64,000 nt of DNA from Hyphomonas sp. BRH_c22 (GTDB lineage Bacteria > Pseudomonadota > Alphaproteobacteria > Caulobacterales > Hyphomonadaceae). Within the stretch, counting starts at the first letter, position 1; every line of letters starts with the position of its first letter. Under the pieces are notes generated by a model. The model was not told where the DNA came from, made no database searches, and was given only the letters and a program-made list of their open reading frames with translations. Shown here one piece after another: positions 15,318 to 24,194 of this stretch. The stretch covers positions 46,259-110,258 of the forward strand of contig NZ_LADU01000122.1 of NCBI RefSeq assembly GCF_000961795.1, in the 5' to 3' direction. Made by a program: the position numbers and the translations under genes.

Positions 15318-15520
15318 ATCCTGAATTTTAGCTCGGCAGCAACCCCGCCGAGAAGGCGTGATAAAGCGCATCATGCGGGCGTTTGCAAGCGCTTAGTTCC
15401 ACCCTGCTGCACAATTTGTCTAGCTTTGAACCCTCATGCACGGATCCTCCGGCAACGCAGGCAATCGAACCGTTTCAGCGGACGGCCCTATCGAACCAGA
15501 CGCCGCGATTTCGGCCGCAT

Positions 15521-15985
15521 TCAGCCTCGGATGACCGTGCGAATCTGGTCCGGTCGCACTTCCCGTCCGTCGGCATCGACAAAGGCTGCGCGAATCGCGC
15601 TTTTCGTTCCCGCCTTGGTGAAACTGATGGGTGGCGTTTCACCTCCTGCCAGCCAGGCATCGCCCCACTGCGTCAGGCCGATCAGGATTGGACGCAGCGA
15701 CAATCCCATGGCAGAGAGCAGGTATTCCGGCCGGGCCCGCTTTCCTGGCGCCTTGTAAGGCCGCTTCACCAGCAGCCCGGAATCAACCAGCGACTTCAAT
15801 CGACCCGACAAAACTGTACGCGGGCATTTGAGCTCTGCCTGGAAATCATCGAACCGGCGCACGCCATACAAAGCCGCCCGCAGGATCAGCAACGTCCACC
15901 TGTCGCCAATCAACTCGATGGCGCTGGCGAGGTTACAGGTTTCCGGTGGAATCGGAGACCGACGGGCGAGAGGAATCTGGGTCAT
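15521..15985 (-). CDS. HxlR-family transcriptional regulator
   Basis: About 154 residues from the ATG at 15985 (MTQIPLARRSPIPPETCNL). The winged helix-turn-helix of HxlR proteins is clear: CNLASAIELIGDRWTLLILR, then GVRRFDDFQAELKCPRTVLS, then LKSLVDSGLLVKRPY. The early conserved cysteine of the family (NC/TCxL) is present. Longer in-frame starts exist but lack a ribosome site. Target genes unknown; it is divergent from the phytase-like lipoprotein gene. Confidence 0.85.
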   Translation of the reverse strand: MTQIPLARRSPIPPETCNLASAIELIGDRWTLLILRAALYGVRRFDDFQAELKCPRTVLSGRLKSLVDSGLLVKRPYKAPGKRARPEYLLSAMGLSLRPILIGLTQWGDAWLAGGETPPISFTKAGTKSAIRAAFVDADGREVRPDQIRTVIRG

Positions 15986-16126
15986 TCCGACTCTCATGTA
16001 TGGGTTCGCTTTCGAAATCCAGAGGCCCCGTGACCAATGCTCGATTTTCCCGCGAACTGTCTTGCAAATGCCGCTATCCAATGGGAAAAGCAGGCCAATA
16101 CCGGCGCACTCAGGACAGGGCTTCGC

Positions 16127-17194
16127 ATGAAAAAACTGGCCTTCGCCGTCGCGCTTCTGATGGGACTGGCATCCTGCGCCGCACCGGACCCGGTCGATGT
16201 GCCCGTCCGCGAGCCCGCCAGCGAGACCGCTTTATGGAGCTTTGACACGGCGGTCCAATCCCTTCGGGGTCATTCCTGCCCGGCCGGCACACCAGCTGTT
16301 GAACCGACTGCTATCGCGATTGCAGCCGTTCCTATCAACCTGAATGACGCTGACGCAACCCCTCCCTTACCTGACTCCGTCGTGTTCGCGGGTGGATGGC
16401 GCCTGACATCCGGCAACGTCAATTTTGGCGGACTGTCCGGCATTGAAACGCTGCCCGATGGTAACCTGCTGACGGTCTCGGATTTCGGCGCATTCGTCTG
16501 GATCGGGCTGTCCGATGGTTATCCTGACGGGACGGGCAACCTGGCCTACATGCTCGGGGCGGACGGCACGCAATTGTCGGGAAAGTCGGCCGGTGATGCC
16601 GAAGGCCTGGCATTTCGCGACGGGCTGGCGCTCGTGAGTTTCGAGCGCGATCACCGGATTGAGGCATTCGACCTCGCCAATTGCGGCGCGAATGCCAGGG
16701 CCGCGCCTGTCGCTGGCCTGCCCTTCGATGTGGCCGGCAAACCGATCGACGACAATCACGGCGCTGAAGCCCTTTCGCTCCAGCCTGCCGGCACGATCGA
16801 GTTCGGACTGGAGAGCTTCGGGGGCGGTGCGTCACCCTTGGGCGCGGTACTCGCTACCGGCAAAGGTGTCCTGACAGGAGACATGGCGCCGAACCCGAAA
16901 GGCTACTCGCTGGTAGGCTTCGACGAAACCACGGATGCCACCGGCGAGCCGGTGTCGGTGACCCTGTACCGCAGTTACGATCCGATTCGTGGAAATCGCA
17001 ATATCATCACCTGGACAAGGTCGGATATCGAAATCAAACTCAAGCGCCCGATGACGGTTGATAATTTTGAAGGTATCGCAGCCGAAATTCTCGACGCGGA
17101 CACGATGCGCATCTGGCTGATTTCCGATAATAATTTCTCCGACCGTCAGCAAACGCTACTCTTCGCTTTCGACATCGACACCCGCACGGAATAA
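16127..17194 (+). CDS. esterase-like phytase-family lipoprotein
   Basis: About 355 residues from the ATG at 16127, with a lipoprotein signal (MKKLAFAVALLMGLAS-C). The body matches the esterase-like activity of phytase domain: GGLSGIETLPDGNLLTVSDFG near the start, AEGLAFRDGLALVSFER, DDNHGAEALSL, and near the end TVDNFEGIAAEILDADTMRIWLISD. These are beta-propeller proteins in the cell envelope, with uncertain substrate. No operon partner is obvious; the next feature is a probable 6S RNA. Confidence 0.82.
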   Translation: MKKLAFAVALLMGLASCAAPDPVDVPVREPASETALWSFDTAVQSLRGHSCPAGTPAVEPTAIAIAAVPINLNDADATPPLPDSVVFAGGWRLTSGNVNFGGLSGIETLPDGNLLTVSDFGAFVWIGLSDGYPDGTGNLAYMLGADGTQLSGKSAGDAEGLAFRDGLALVSFERDHRIEAFDLANCGANARAAPVAGLPFDVAGKPIDDNHGAEALSLQPAGTIEFGLESFGGGASPLGAVLATGKGVLTGDMAPNPKGYSLVGFDETTDATGEPVSVTLYRSYDPIRGNRNIITWTRSDIEIKLKRPMTVDNFEGIAAEILDADTMRIWLISDNNFSDRQQTLLFAFDIDTRTE

Positions 17195-17229
17195 TCTCAC
17201 TTACAATCTTTGCAGATGAGCTTACATCT

Positions 17230-17445
17230 GACGTTGCACAAGGGCTGCGGCGCCCGCAATGGGACTGATCTCCGGCGACCTTACTCATCGTCAGGGAGCT
17301 GGCATTCTGGTTCGGACCCTGGTCCGGGCTCACCCGGCGCCCACCTAGTCTCTAGGTTGACGGGAGTGAATATGCCCAGCGACGTCTGCGGTTCTTGTGC
17401 GCTATTATTGGGGCGTGACGCCGGTCAGATCGCGCGTTAAGGCTC
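17230..17445 (+). ncRNA. ssrS: probable 6S RNA (ssrS), borders approximate
   Basis: The 250 bases before the 5-formyl-THF cyclo-ligase gene hold no gene but can fold into a long rod. The apical hairpin is ACCTAG-TCT-CTAGGT at 17343-17357, flanked by CCCGGCGCCC/TGACGGGAG and CTCAC/GTGA pairing, with a CGGACC-CT-GGTCCG hairpin at 17313-17326. 6S RNA is encoded directly upstream of this gene in many proteobacteria (established). The call rests on position and fold; ends are estimated. Confidence 0.55.
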
Positions 17446-17451
17446 TCAAGC

Positions 17452-18078
17452 ATGTCCCAGGCTCCCGACAAGACACAGCTCCGCCACCGCATGCGCACCC
17501 TGCGGGCCGAAGCGGCGGCGCGCGATCCCGATGCCGCCGTAAAGCTTGCGGAACTCTTTCCCATGAAACTTCTGGAGCGATATGGCCCCGTTGTGGCTGG
17601 CTATGTGCCGATCAACGAGGAGATTGACCCCACCCCGCTGATGCAGCGCCTCAGCCGCGCGGGCGCTGAATTGTGCTTGCCGCGGGTCGAGGATGACGGT
17701 CGCATGACCTGGCGGATGTGGTCGCTCGGCGAACCGCTGGAACGCCGGCCGTTCGGATTGTCCGAGCCGGGGCTTGATGCCCCTGAAACATCCCCCACGC
17801 TGATCCTGACGCCCCTTCTCGCCTTCGACGCAATGGGCAACCGGCTCGGATATGGCAAAGGCCATTATGACCGCGCTATCGCCAGCCTGCGCGATGCAGG
17901 CCGCACCTTCGCCTGCGCCCTTGCCTATGCCGCCCAGCAGATCGACTCGGTTCCCGCTCTCGATCATGACCAGCCACTGGACTGGGCTGTCACGCCAGTC
18001 GGTTCGGTACCGCTCTTCATGATGCGCAACATGAAGGCGCTCAACACCAACACGCCGGGCGGCTCCGGTGCGGCCTGA
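17452..18078 (+). CDS. fau: 5-formyltetrahydrofolate cyclo-ligase
   Basis: A 208-residue enzyme that converts 5-formyl-THF to 5,10-methenyl-THF with ATP. Family motifs are present: an N-terminal KTQLRHRMRTLR basic helix, VVAGYVPINEEIDPTPLM, LPRVEDDGRMTWR, and the ATP/folate signature PLLAFDAMGNRLGYGKGHYDR at about 122-142. Length matches the family. It follows the candidate 6S RNA, the usual order in proteobacteria. Confidence 0.93.
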   Translation: MSQAPDKTQLRHRMRTLRAEAAARDPDAAVKLAELFPMKLLERYGPVVAGYVPINEEIDPTPLMQRLSRAGAELCLPRVEDDGRMTWRMWSLGEPLERRPFGLSEPGLDAPETSPTLILTPLLAFDAMGNRLGYGKGHYDRAIASLRDAGRTFACALAYAAQQIDSVPALDHDQPLDWAVTPVGSVPLFMMRNMKALNTNTPGGSGAA

Positions 18079-18165
18079 CGTGCGCCACAAGGCTTGTTAA
18101 TCATACCGCTTGGCGCAATTCTTGCTTTCGTAGGGTTTGATTAACCTCTTGAGCGCGGCATAAAA

Positions 18166-19209
18166 TTGAAAAATACTGATACATTACCAAGCACTAGGCG
18201 CGACACTGCAAGCTATGATGCATTCATTCTGTCCTGCCTTTTCGTAGTGTGCGGTTTTGGCATCTTTACCATAAGCAGTATCGATCAGCCTCAACCAGTA
18301 GAGACAGCGGTCGCTACGGTCGAAATACCCGCGACCGCAACGCTTCCCGAAATTGAGGTCGCGGACGTTGCACCCGAACCCGAGCTCGAAGTCCAGGCCC
18401 CCGATACCATGCCCCCCCGTGTAATCACCCTCCCTGCCCCGTCCAGGGCACACGCCAAGCTCCCATCCGCGCCGGGCTTCATCACACTGCTTGGCGACAC
18501 GCTGAACGACGCCTTTTTCTACCGCGCCAACTATTCGAATCCGACTGACGCCTATGGCGGTGACTGGGCGCACGAAAATATCGGCCAGTCCGCCGAAGGC
18601 GCCGATTTGTCGGTCCGCCGGCAAGCCTCGCGCTCCGGCCCCTATACAGGCGGTGAGATGAAGACGCTGAAAACCTATGGCTACGGCCGCTATGAAGTTG
18701 TCATGCGGCCAGCCAGGGGCTCCGGGCTTGTCTCGTCCTTTTTCACCTATACCGGCGCCTATGACGGCAACCCGCATGACGAAATCGACATCGAATTCCT
18801 CGGCCTCGACACGACTCGCATCCACTTCAATTATTTCCGGAATGGACGCACTGGCGCCTCCGCAACCTTTGACCTGCCCTTCGATGCGGCCGAAGAGGAC
18901 CATCTCTATGCATTCGAATGGACGGCCGAGGGCATCACCTGGTTCGTCGATGGCGAGCCCTATTACAAGACGGTCGAAGGCGACGCTTTTCTTCCAAAAA
19001 CGCCGGGGAACATCTATTTCAACGCATGGACCGGCAAACCGGGCATGGCGGGCTGGCACGGCAAGCCGACCTTTGAATCCGGCGCAGCTGCTCACTATTC
19101 ATGCGTTTCATTTTCGCCGATTGGCGAAGAATCGCGCGCCTGCAGCGATTTGTTCCTGCCCAAGCGCCACCGCAGCGCATACGCGCAAACAGCCCAGCTG
19201 TCTCAATAG
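18166..19209 (+). CDS. GH16-family beta-glycanase, membrane anchored
   Basis: A 347-residue protein with an N-terminal transmembrane anchor (about residues 19-37), a proline/glutamate-rich linker (45-100) and a GH16 catalytic domain with EIDIE at 206-210 (nucleophile E206, acid/base E210). The pattern YGYGRYEVVMRPARGSGLVSS followed by NPHDEIDIEFLG fits endo-beta-1,3-1,4-glycanases of the lichenase/ExsH type that act on exopolysaccharide. Starts with TTG at 18166 with a weak ribosome site, so the N-terminus is uncertain. Only distantly similar to the GH16 lipoprotein at 2127. Confidence 0.88.
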   Translation: MKNTDTLPSTRRDTASYDAFILSCLFVVCGFGIFTISSIDQPQPVETAVATVEIPATATLPEIEVADVAPEPELEVQAPDTMPPRVITLPAPSRAHAKLPSAPGFITLLGDTLNDAFFYRANYSNPTDAYGGDWAHENIGQSAEGADLSVRRQASRSGPYTGGEMKTLKTYGYGRYEVVMRPARGSGLVSSFFTYTGAYDGNPHDEIDIEFLGLDTTRIHFNYFRNGRTGASATFDLPFDAAEEDHLYAFEWTAEGITWFVDGEPYYKTVEGDAFLPKTPGNIYFNAWTGKPGMAGWHGKPTFESGAAAHYSCVSFSPIGEESRACSDLFLPKRHRSAYAQTAQLSQ

Positions 19210-19258
19210 CAGGCAAAGAGACTGGCCAGCCTGGACGCGTGCGCGCTAGTCTGTCGCT

Positions 19259-19762
19259 ATGATACTCCGATTGCTGCCAATACTCCTGGCATTTACCAGC
19301 TTGGGCTTTGGTGCAACCGCTGAGCCCGTGGTTAAAGTCGTGAACTTTTCGGCCAAGTGGTGCCCTCTGTGCCGTGTACTGGATCCGCGTATTGAAGATG
19401 CTGTTGAGGGTTTCAGCGTTCAAGGCGTTGTTCTCGTCAAGATCGACATGACCGACCTCGACCGCTCAAACGATCAAGAACGCGAGGCCATCATAGCCCG
19501 GCTGCAGGCCGTCGCAGCGTCGCATGGCGCTGCTTATCTCTGGAACTGGTATGGCGGCCATGCCGGTATCGTCGTGATCATCGCTGCCGACAATGGCGAA
19601 CCCCTCACGTGCCTCACGCGCGCGCTGAGCCAGCGCGAGATTGAGGATCGCATTCAGGAAAGCCTGGTTCTGGCGAGCAAAGTCAGGCCGGGACGCCGGC
19701 GACCGAATGGCACTGACTGCCCGGCGCCCATGAACACCGGGTCCAGTTCAAAAGCTGACTAG
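19259..19762 (+). CDS. periplasmic thioredoxin-like protein
   Basis: A 167-residue protein with a signal peptide (MILRLLPILLAFTSLGFGATA) and a thioredoxin-type active site FSAKWCPLCRVLDP with C35 and C38. A VVLVKIDMTDLD strand follows, but the cis-proline region is not clear. It probably acts in periplasmic disulfide exchange. Its 3' end overlaps the convergent ATPase zeta gene by four bases. Confidence 0.75.
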   Translation: MILRLLPILLAFTSLGFGATAEPVVKVVNFSAKWCPLCRVLDPRIEDAVEGFSVQGVVLVKIDMTDLDRSNDQEREAIIARLQAVAASHGAAYLWNWYGGHAGIVVIIAADNGEPLTCLTRALSQREIEDRIQESLVLASKVRPGRRRPNGTDCPAPMNTGSSSKAD

Positions 19763-20088
19763 CCTTTTATGTCTTTCAGGACCTGCTCGCGAGCCACGGG
19801 CGTGAGTTCGGCCATTTGCTCACGAATACGCGCGTCAGTGCGATCAACCCCGGCTGTATCGAAGTCGGACCGGATCTTGCGGAACACGTCTTCTTCGCCG
19901 ACTTCTTCCAGGTCCGAAAGGACAACAGTCTTGGCGTAGGCCTCAGCATCGTCACCCGTCATGCCCATCAGGTCTGCAGCCCAGAGACCAAGAAGCTTGT
20001 TCCGGCGGTTCTGCACCTTGAACTGCGTCTCTTGGTCAAGGGCGTACTTGGCCTCTTGTGCGCGTTCACGATCATTAAATGTGCTCAT
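19759..20088 (-). CDS. F1-ATPase zeta subunit-type inhibitor (DUF1476)
   Basis: About 109 residues from the ATG at 20088 (MSTFNDRERAQEAKY). It matches the alphaproteobacterial zeta subunit: MxTFxDRExAxEAKF at the N-terminus (the inhibitory segment), then FKVQNRRNKLLGLWAADLMG, then EEDVFRKIRSDFD and the C-terminal VDRTDARIREQMAELTPVAREQ. It inhibits ATP hydrolysis by F1 (established for Paracoccus). The longer frame to 20106 lacks a better start; AAAGG precedes the chosen ATG. Confidence 0.9.
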   Translation of the reverse strand: MSTFNDRERAQEAKYALDQETQFKVQNRRNKLLGLWAADLMGMTGDDAEAYAKTVVLSDLEEVGEEDVFRKIRSDFDTAGVDRTDARIREQMAELTPVAREQVLKDIKG

Positions 20089-20260
20089 CGGAGGGCCTTT
20101 CAGCAAGAAACTCAGGATTTTCTGCCATATAGGGTGTCACAACAGGTGTGCGCAATAATTGTTTATCGGCGCGACTTGGCGTAACAGTCGCGAGCGAATG
20201 GGGACGCTGGCGATTCCGACCCGCCTTTTACCCGCTATCACCCATGAAAGGGCTCGTCGC

Positions 20261-21034
20261 ATGTCGAAAAAGCGCGTCGTATATGAGGGCAAGGCCAAGA
20301 TCCTCTATGAAGGTCCCGAACCGGGTACCCTGATCCAGTATTTCAAGGACGACGCGACAGCGTTCAACGCTCAGAAGAAAGCCGTACTCGACGGTAAGGG
20401 CGTGCTGAACAACCGAATCAGCGAATTCATGATGACTCGCCTGGGCGCTGTCGGCATTCCGACTCACTTCATCCGCCGCCTCAACATGCGCGAACAGCTG
20501 ATCAAGAAGGTCGAGATCATTCCCCTTGAGGTCGTGGTTCGCAATATTGCCGCCGGAACCCTTTCCAAACGCCTGGGCATTGAAGAAGGCCAGGTCCTGC
20601 CGCGCCCGATGGTTGAATTCTACTTCAAGGATGACGCGCTGGGTGATCCGCTCGTGACCGAAGAGCACATTGCGGCATTCGGCTGGGCCGGCCCGCAGGA
20701 ATATGATGACCTCATTTCACTCGCGCTCCGCGTCAACGACTTCATGTCCGGCCTGTTCGCCGCAGTCGGTATCCGCCTCGTGGACTTCAAACTCGAATTC
20801 GGTCGGTATTTCGAAGGCGACAGCGACATACCTCGAATCCTGCTCGCAGACGAAATCAGCCCGGACAGCTGCCGTTTGTGGGACTTTGAAACTGGCGAGA
20901 AACTCGACAAGGATCGTTTCCGCCGCGACCTTGGGGGCGTAACGGAAGCCTATGCCGAAGTCGCCCGCCGTCTGGGCATTATCAAGGAATCCGGCGAAAC
21001 GGACAATGTCGTGAGTTTCACCGGCGGCAAGTAA
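20261..21034 (+). CDS. purC: SAICAR synthetase
   Basis: A 257-residue enzyme from the ATG at 20261 with AAAGGG upstream; a longer in-frame start has no support. Motifs: [16 protein letters not shown] at the N-terminus, [36 protein letters not shown], and [15 protein letters not shown] for substrate and ATP binding. It joins CAIR and aspartate in purine synthesis (step 8). It is followed by purS after 85 bases. Confidence 0.95.
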   Translation: MSKKRVVYEGKAKILYEGPEPGTLIQYFKDDATAFNAQKKAVLDGKGVLNNRISEFMMTRLGAVGIPTHFIRRLNMREQLIKKVEIIPLEVVVRNIAAGTLSKRLGIEEGQVLPRPMVEFYFKDDALGDPLVTEEHIAAFGWAGPQEYDDLISLALRVNDFMSGLFAAVGIRLVDFKLEFGRYFEGDSDIPRILLADEISPDSCRLWDFETGEKLDKDRFRRDLGGVTEAYAEVARRLGIIKESGETDNVVSFTGGK

Positions 21035-21119
21035 GCAAAACGAGTGTCACGGCACGTTCCATTGGCAACCAAACTGGGCTAAAGCGGGCCCGACTTACAC
21101 TTCAGGAGCCCACAGCCCG

Positions 21120-21365
21120 ATGAAAGCCATTGTCCACGTTGCACTCAAATCAGGCGTCCTCGATCCTCAGGGAAAGGCGGTCGCTGATACGCTCGCAAGG
21201 ATGGGCTACAAGGAAGTGGAAGCTGCCCGCATCGGCAAGGTCATCGAACTCGACATTGATGATGCTCTCACGTCCGAAGCTGCCGAAGCGCGCGTAAAGG
21301 AAATGTGCGAGAAGCTGCTCGCCAATACTGTCATCGAGAGCTACCGGGTCGAATTCGCAGCCTAG
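21120..21365 (+). CDS. purS: FGAM synthetase subunit PurS
   Basis: An 81-residue protein with the PurS pattern: MKAIVHVALKSGVLDPQGKA, then ALARMGYKEV-like and RIGKVIELDID, and EMCEKLLANTVIESYRVE at the end. PurS bridges PurL and PurQ in FGAM synthetase. An AGGAG lies about 10 bases upstream. PurQ and PurL normally follow in alphaproteobacteria, but the next gene is on the other strand, so they must lie elsewhere. Confidence 0.93.
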   Translation: MKAIVHVALKSGVLDPQGKAVADTLARMGYKEVEAARIGKVIELDIDDALTSEAAEARVKEMCEKLLANTVIESYRVEFAA

Positions 21366-21375
21366 GGCACGTGCA

Positions 21376-21906
21376 CTATTCAGTCGGCGCCTTCCGGACG
21401 TAGACGCCGGTAAACCAGTCATCCCACGAATTCGTATCAGCATTGTATTGCTCGAAATGCTGAGTCACGGACCCATCACTGTTCAGAGTCCATTCGCCGG
21501 TGAACGGCGCCGTCTGTCCGCTGACCTGATACGCGATTTCACCTTCAAGCTTCATCGACCCCGTGTCTGTGAGTCCGCCTGAATAGTCGATCACGGCCCC
21601 CTTGCTGACCCAGATCTGTCTCCACTTCCCATTTGCCGGGTCGAGGAAATTGTAGCTCTGGCCGGTTCCGCCTGAAGCAGATGTCCAACGCTCCACAAGC
21701 AGGCATCCGCCCTCCTCCGCCGCAATGACATTATCACCCGCGACATTGCCCGAGATGTCCGTCACCTCCCATGCGCCGAGCCAGAAGTCGAACGCATGGT
21801 GAGCCGCGCTTGAGCAAGACGGAGGTGGCGTTTGAGCGGTCGATGTCTGCGCCATTGCGCTTGCGGTCATTCCAAACATCACGCTCGAGATGATTGCGCG
21901 ATACAT
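21376..21906 (-). CDS. secreted DUF1579-like protein
   Basis: A 176-residue protein from the ATG at 21906, preceded by a clear AAGGAG. Signal peptide MYRAIISSVMFGMTASAMAQ. The body (HHAFDFWLGAWEVTDISGN, CLLVERWTSASGGTGQSYNF, KWRQIWVSKGAVIDYSGG, SVTQHFEQYN) matches the lipocalin-like fold of DUF1579-type proteins. Probably periplasmic; ligand unknown. It stands alone between purS and a TetR gene. Confidence 0.75.
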   Translation of the reverse strand: MYRAIISSVMFGMTASAMAQTSTAQTPPPSCSSAAHHAFDFWLGAWEVTDISGNVAGDNVIAAEEGGCLLVERWTSASGGTGQSYNFLDPANGKWRQIWVSKGAVIDYSGGLTDTGSMKLEGEIAYQVSGQTAPFTGEWTLNSDGSVTQHFEQYNADTNSWDDWFTGVYVRKAPTE

Positions 21907-22057
21907 GCTATTCTCCTTCTTTCGTCTAAAAGGCAGCATCCTCCAAGACTGGCCATTGTCAAATGACACAGGCCAGTCCGTGTATTAGTGAGCGATTATT
22001 CACTTGCGCAGTGAGTCTTCCCATGCTAAACCGCCGCTGAACCAAGGAAGACAATAA

Positions 22058-22666
22058 ATGGCTAGATCTGCAATCCCCGCACATGAATCCGCCAGGAAAC
22101 CTCGTGCGCGCAATGCGCGGCCGAAGATAGAGCGTGCAGCGCTGAAGCTGTTCATCCACGAGGGCGTGGACGCGGCCACAACACGCGAAATCGCGGAACA
22201 AGCTGGCGTCTCGGAGGGTGCCCTTTATCGTCACTACAAGGGCAAGGACGAGCTGGCGCTGGCGCTCTTCATGGAAACCCATAACCGGCTCGGAACGATG
22301 ATGATGGAAGCCCTCGCTGGTGAGGGCTCACTTGAGCAAAAAGTCGGGGCTGCAGTGACCGCCTATTGCCAGCTAGCCGACGAAGACTTCCTCCTGTTTT
22401 CTTTCCACCTTGTCTCGCTGAACCGATACCTGCCCTATGACAAGCGCCGGGAGGATGACCCGGTATCGATCACGGAACGCGTCATTGCGGGCCTGATGCA
22501 GGACGGCATCATCCCGAAAGGCGACCCGGCCGTTATGGCGGCTATGGCGCTGGGCGTGATCATGCAGGCCGGGCAGAACAAGATCTACAATCGCCTGCCC
22601 GGCCCCCTGTCACAACATGCCGATGCCTTCACCAAGGCAATCATTGCCGTTCTTCATTCAGGCTGA
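22058..22666 (+). CDS. TetR-family regulator
   Basis: A 202-residue protein. The N-terminal helix-turn-helix (IERAALKLFIHEGVDAATTREIAEQAGVSEGALYRHYKGKDEL, read across residues about 23-65) is classic TetR. The C-terminal ligand domain is helical with no specific match. It sits directly before an acyltransferase gene (stop and start adjacent), so it may control phospholipid or fatty-acid related genes including its own operon (inference). Confidence 0.88.
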   Translation: MARSAIPAHESARKPRARNARPKIERAALKLFIHEGVDAATTREIAEQAGVSEGALYRHYKGKDELALALFMETHNRLGTMMMEALAGEGSLEQKVGAAVTAYCQLADEDFLLFSFHLVSLNRYLPYDKRREDDPVSITERVIAGLMQDGIIPKGDPAVMAAMALGVIMQAGQNKIYNRLPGPLSQHADAFTKAIIAVLHSG

Positions 22667-23512
22667 ATGCGATACCTGGCCTCGACTTCAAGAAAGCTCA
22701 CACTCATGCGCGGCATCCTCTTCACGGTCACCTACTACCTGCTGTCAGTCATATATGTACTGGCCTCCCTGCCCTTCCTGGTGCTGCCAGGGCGCGGGCC
22801 GGTCAGCATCATCATTCGCAGCTACACGCGCGCAATGAACCTCAACCTGCGCTTCATCGGCGGTATCAGCAAAGAGGTCCGCGGCCGCGAAAATCTTCCC
22901 GATGGCGCGTTTGTCGTCGCCGCCAAGCACCAGAGCTGGGGTGACGGCTACATGATCTATCCGGAAATAAAGAACCTTGCCTTCGTGACAGGTGACCATC
23001 TCGAGAAATTTCCTCTTGTCGGCGGTATCCTCCGCAAGCTCGGCGCCATCGTTATCGACACCTGCGGCGGCGGCGATCGCAAGGCCGAATCACTGCGCGA
23101 GGGCATGGAGACAGCACGCAAGGAAGGCCGCCGGGTCCTGATCTACCCCGAAGGCCACCTCGCCCCCGTCGACTATCACTTTCGATACAAGCCCGGCGTC
23201 TGGCATATGGCCGAAGCGATGGGCGTGCCCGTGGTGCCGGTCGCCACCAATATCGGGCTCTTCTGGAAACAACAGGAAACGCGCAAGACGCCTGGCCGGG
23301 CCATCATCGCGTTTCTGGAACCCATCCCGCCCGGCCTTCCCAAGGACGAGTTCATGGCCCGCCTGACGGACGCCGTGGAGTCCCGCACGGCCACCCTTGT
23401 TGCCGAAGCGCGTGGTGCACAGCCTTTCCGCGCCACATTGATCCCGGATCCAGTGAACGGATCGCAATCCAGGCCGACGTCCGACGATCCGGCCGCCTTC
23501 TCCAAGGCCTGA
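22667..23512 (+). CDS. 1-acyl-glycerol-3-phosphate acyltransferase-like (PlsC)
   Basis: A 281-residue membrane protein with an N-terminal hydrophobic segment (about 17-42) and the acyltransferase HX4D motif at H88-D93 (KHQSWGD). Motif III is IYPEGHL, and VPVVPVATN is the fourth block. It acylates lysophosphatidate or a related lipid. Start ATG abuts the TetR stop; an ATG at 22706 (MRGILFTVTYY) with AGAAAG upstream may be the true start. Confidence 0.85.
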   Translation: MRYLASTSRKLTLMRGILFTVTYYLLSVIYVLASLPFLVLPGRGPVSIIIRSYTRAMNLNLRFIGGISKEVRGRENLPDGAFVVAAKHQSWGDGYMIYPEIKNLAFVTGDHLEKFPLVGGILRKLGAIVIDTCGGGDRKAESLREGMETARKEGRRVLIYPEGHLAPVDYHFRYKPGVWHMAEAMGVPVVPVATNIGLFWKQQETRKTPGRAIIAFLEPIPPGLPKDEFMARLTDAVESRTATLVAEARGAQPFRATLIPDPVNGSQSRPTSDDPAAFSKA

Positions 23513-23602
23513 AATCCGGCAACAGCCAGAATCAAGTCTTTACGCACGATGCATTTATTGATATTCAATAAGGGCTCAGGACGTCCCGGGGGCCAAATCG
23601 GG

Positions 23603-24133
23603 ATGACCAAAATGAAGACGAAACGTCAGTTTGCGCGTATCAGCGCCATTGCCATCACTCTGGCGGCCACGGCCGTACTCCCTGCCTTCGGAAACGAGTG
23701 GAAAGCCTGGGCCAACCAGGACCCAACTGCGCCGCGCGTAATTTACACTGATGATGCTACGGCTCTGGGCGCCGTGCTTGCCTGCAATGGTGATAGTCGC
23801 CTGACAGCAATTATTTCCACGCAGCCAGGCTCTTTCCCAGACTTGTTGAAAATGAACGCACCATACAAACGTAGTGAAAAAGCCATGGTCAGCGTGGGCG
23901 ACCAATCACCTCAGGATGCAAAGGTTACGTGGATTCCCGCAATAAATGTAGTCCAGGCCAATTCACACATGGTGGCTGCGAAAGTATTCAATGCGACGGT
24001 TCTGGGCGAACCATTCAAGATGGACGTAAAGCACGGTGATGATGTCGACGCACGTTTTCCGCCACCAAATGATGTGTTCCAGGCTTTTGCGGACACTTGC
24101 CAGAAAAGCCGGTCGGAACCGGACGAATCCTGA
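23603..24133 (+). CDS. exported protein of unknown function
   Basis: About 176 residues from the ATG at 23603 (MTKMKTKRQFARISAIAITL), with a signal peptide cut near AFG-NEW. The mature part is small, with two cysteines (LACNGD, FADTCQKS) that could pair. No family recognised; the layout resembles small periplasmic proteins that read a two-strand sheet. An upstream in-frame ATG at 23549 exists without ribosome site. Confidence 0.6.
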   Translation: MTKMKTKRQFARISAIAITLAATAVLPAFGNEWKAWANQDPTAPRVIYTDDATALGAVLACNGDSRLTAIISTQPGSFPDLLKMNAPYKRSEKAMVSVGDQSPQDAKVTWIPAINVVQANSHMVAAKVFNATVLGEPFKMDVKHGDDVDARFPPPNDVFQAFADTCQKSRSEPDES

Positions 24134-24156
24134 CTTCAGAGCACTGGCGCCCAAAT

Positions 24157-24194
24157 AGGCTGTGAAAGGCTGCGTGATGCGCGCCTTTTCAGCC
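24157..24194. terminator. probable bidirectional terminator between convergent genes
   Basis: GGCTGTGAAAGG pairs with CCTTTTCAGCC across a loop, between the exported protein gene (plus) and the end of the suf operon (minus); its right arm overlaps the sufA stop. A T-run on the plus side (CCTTTTC) is short. Confidence 0.45.
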
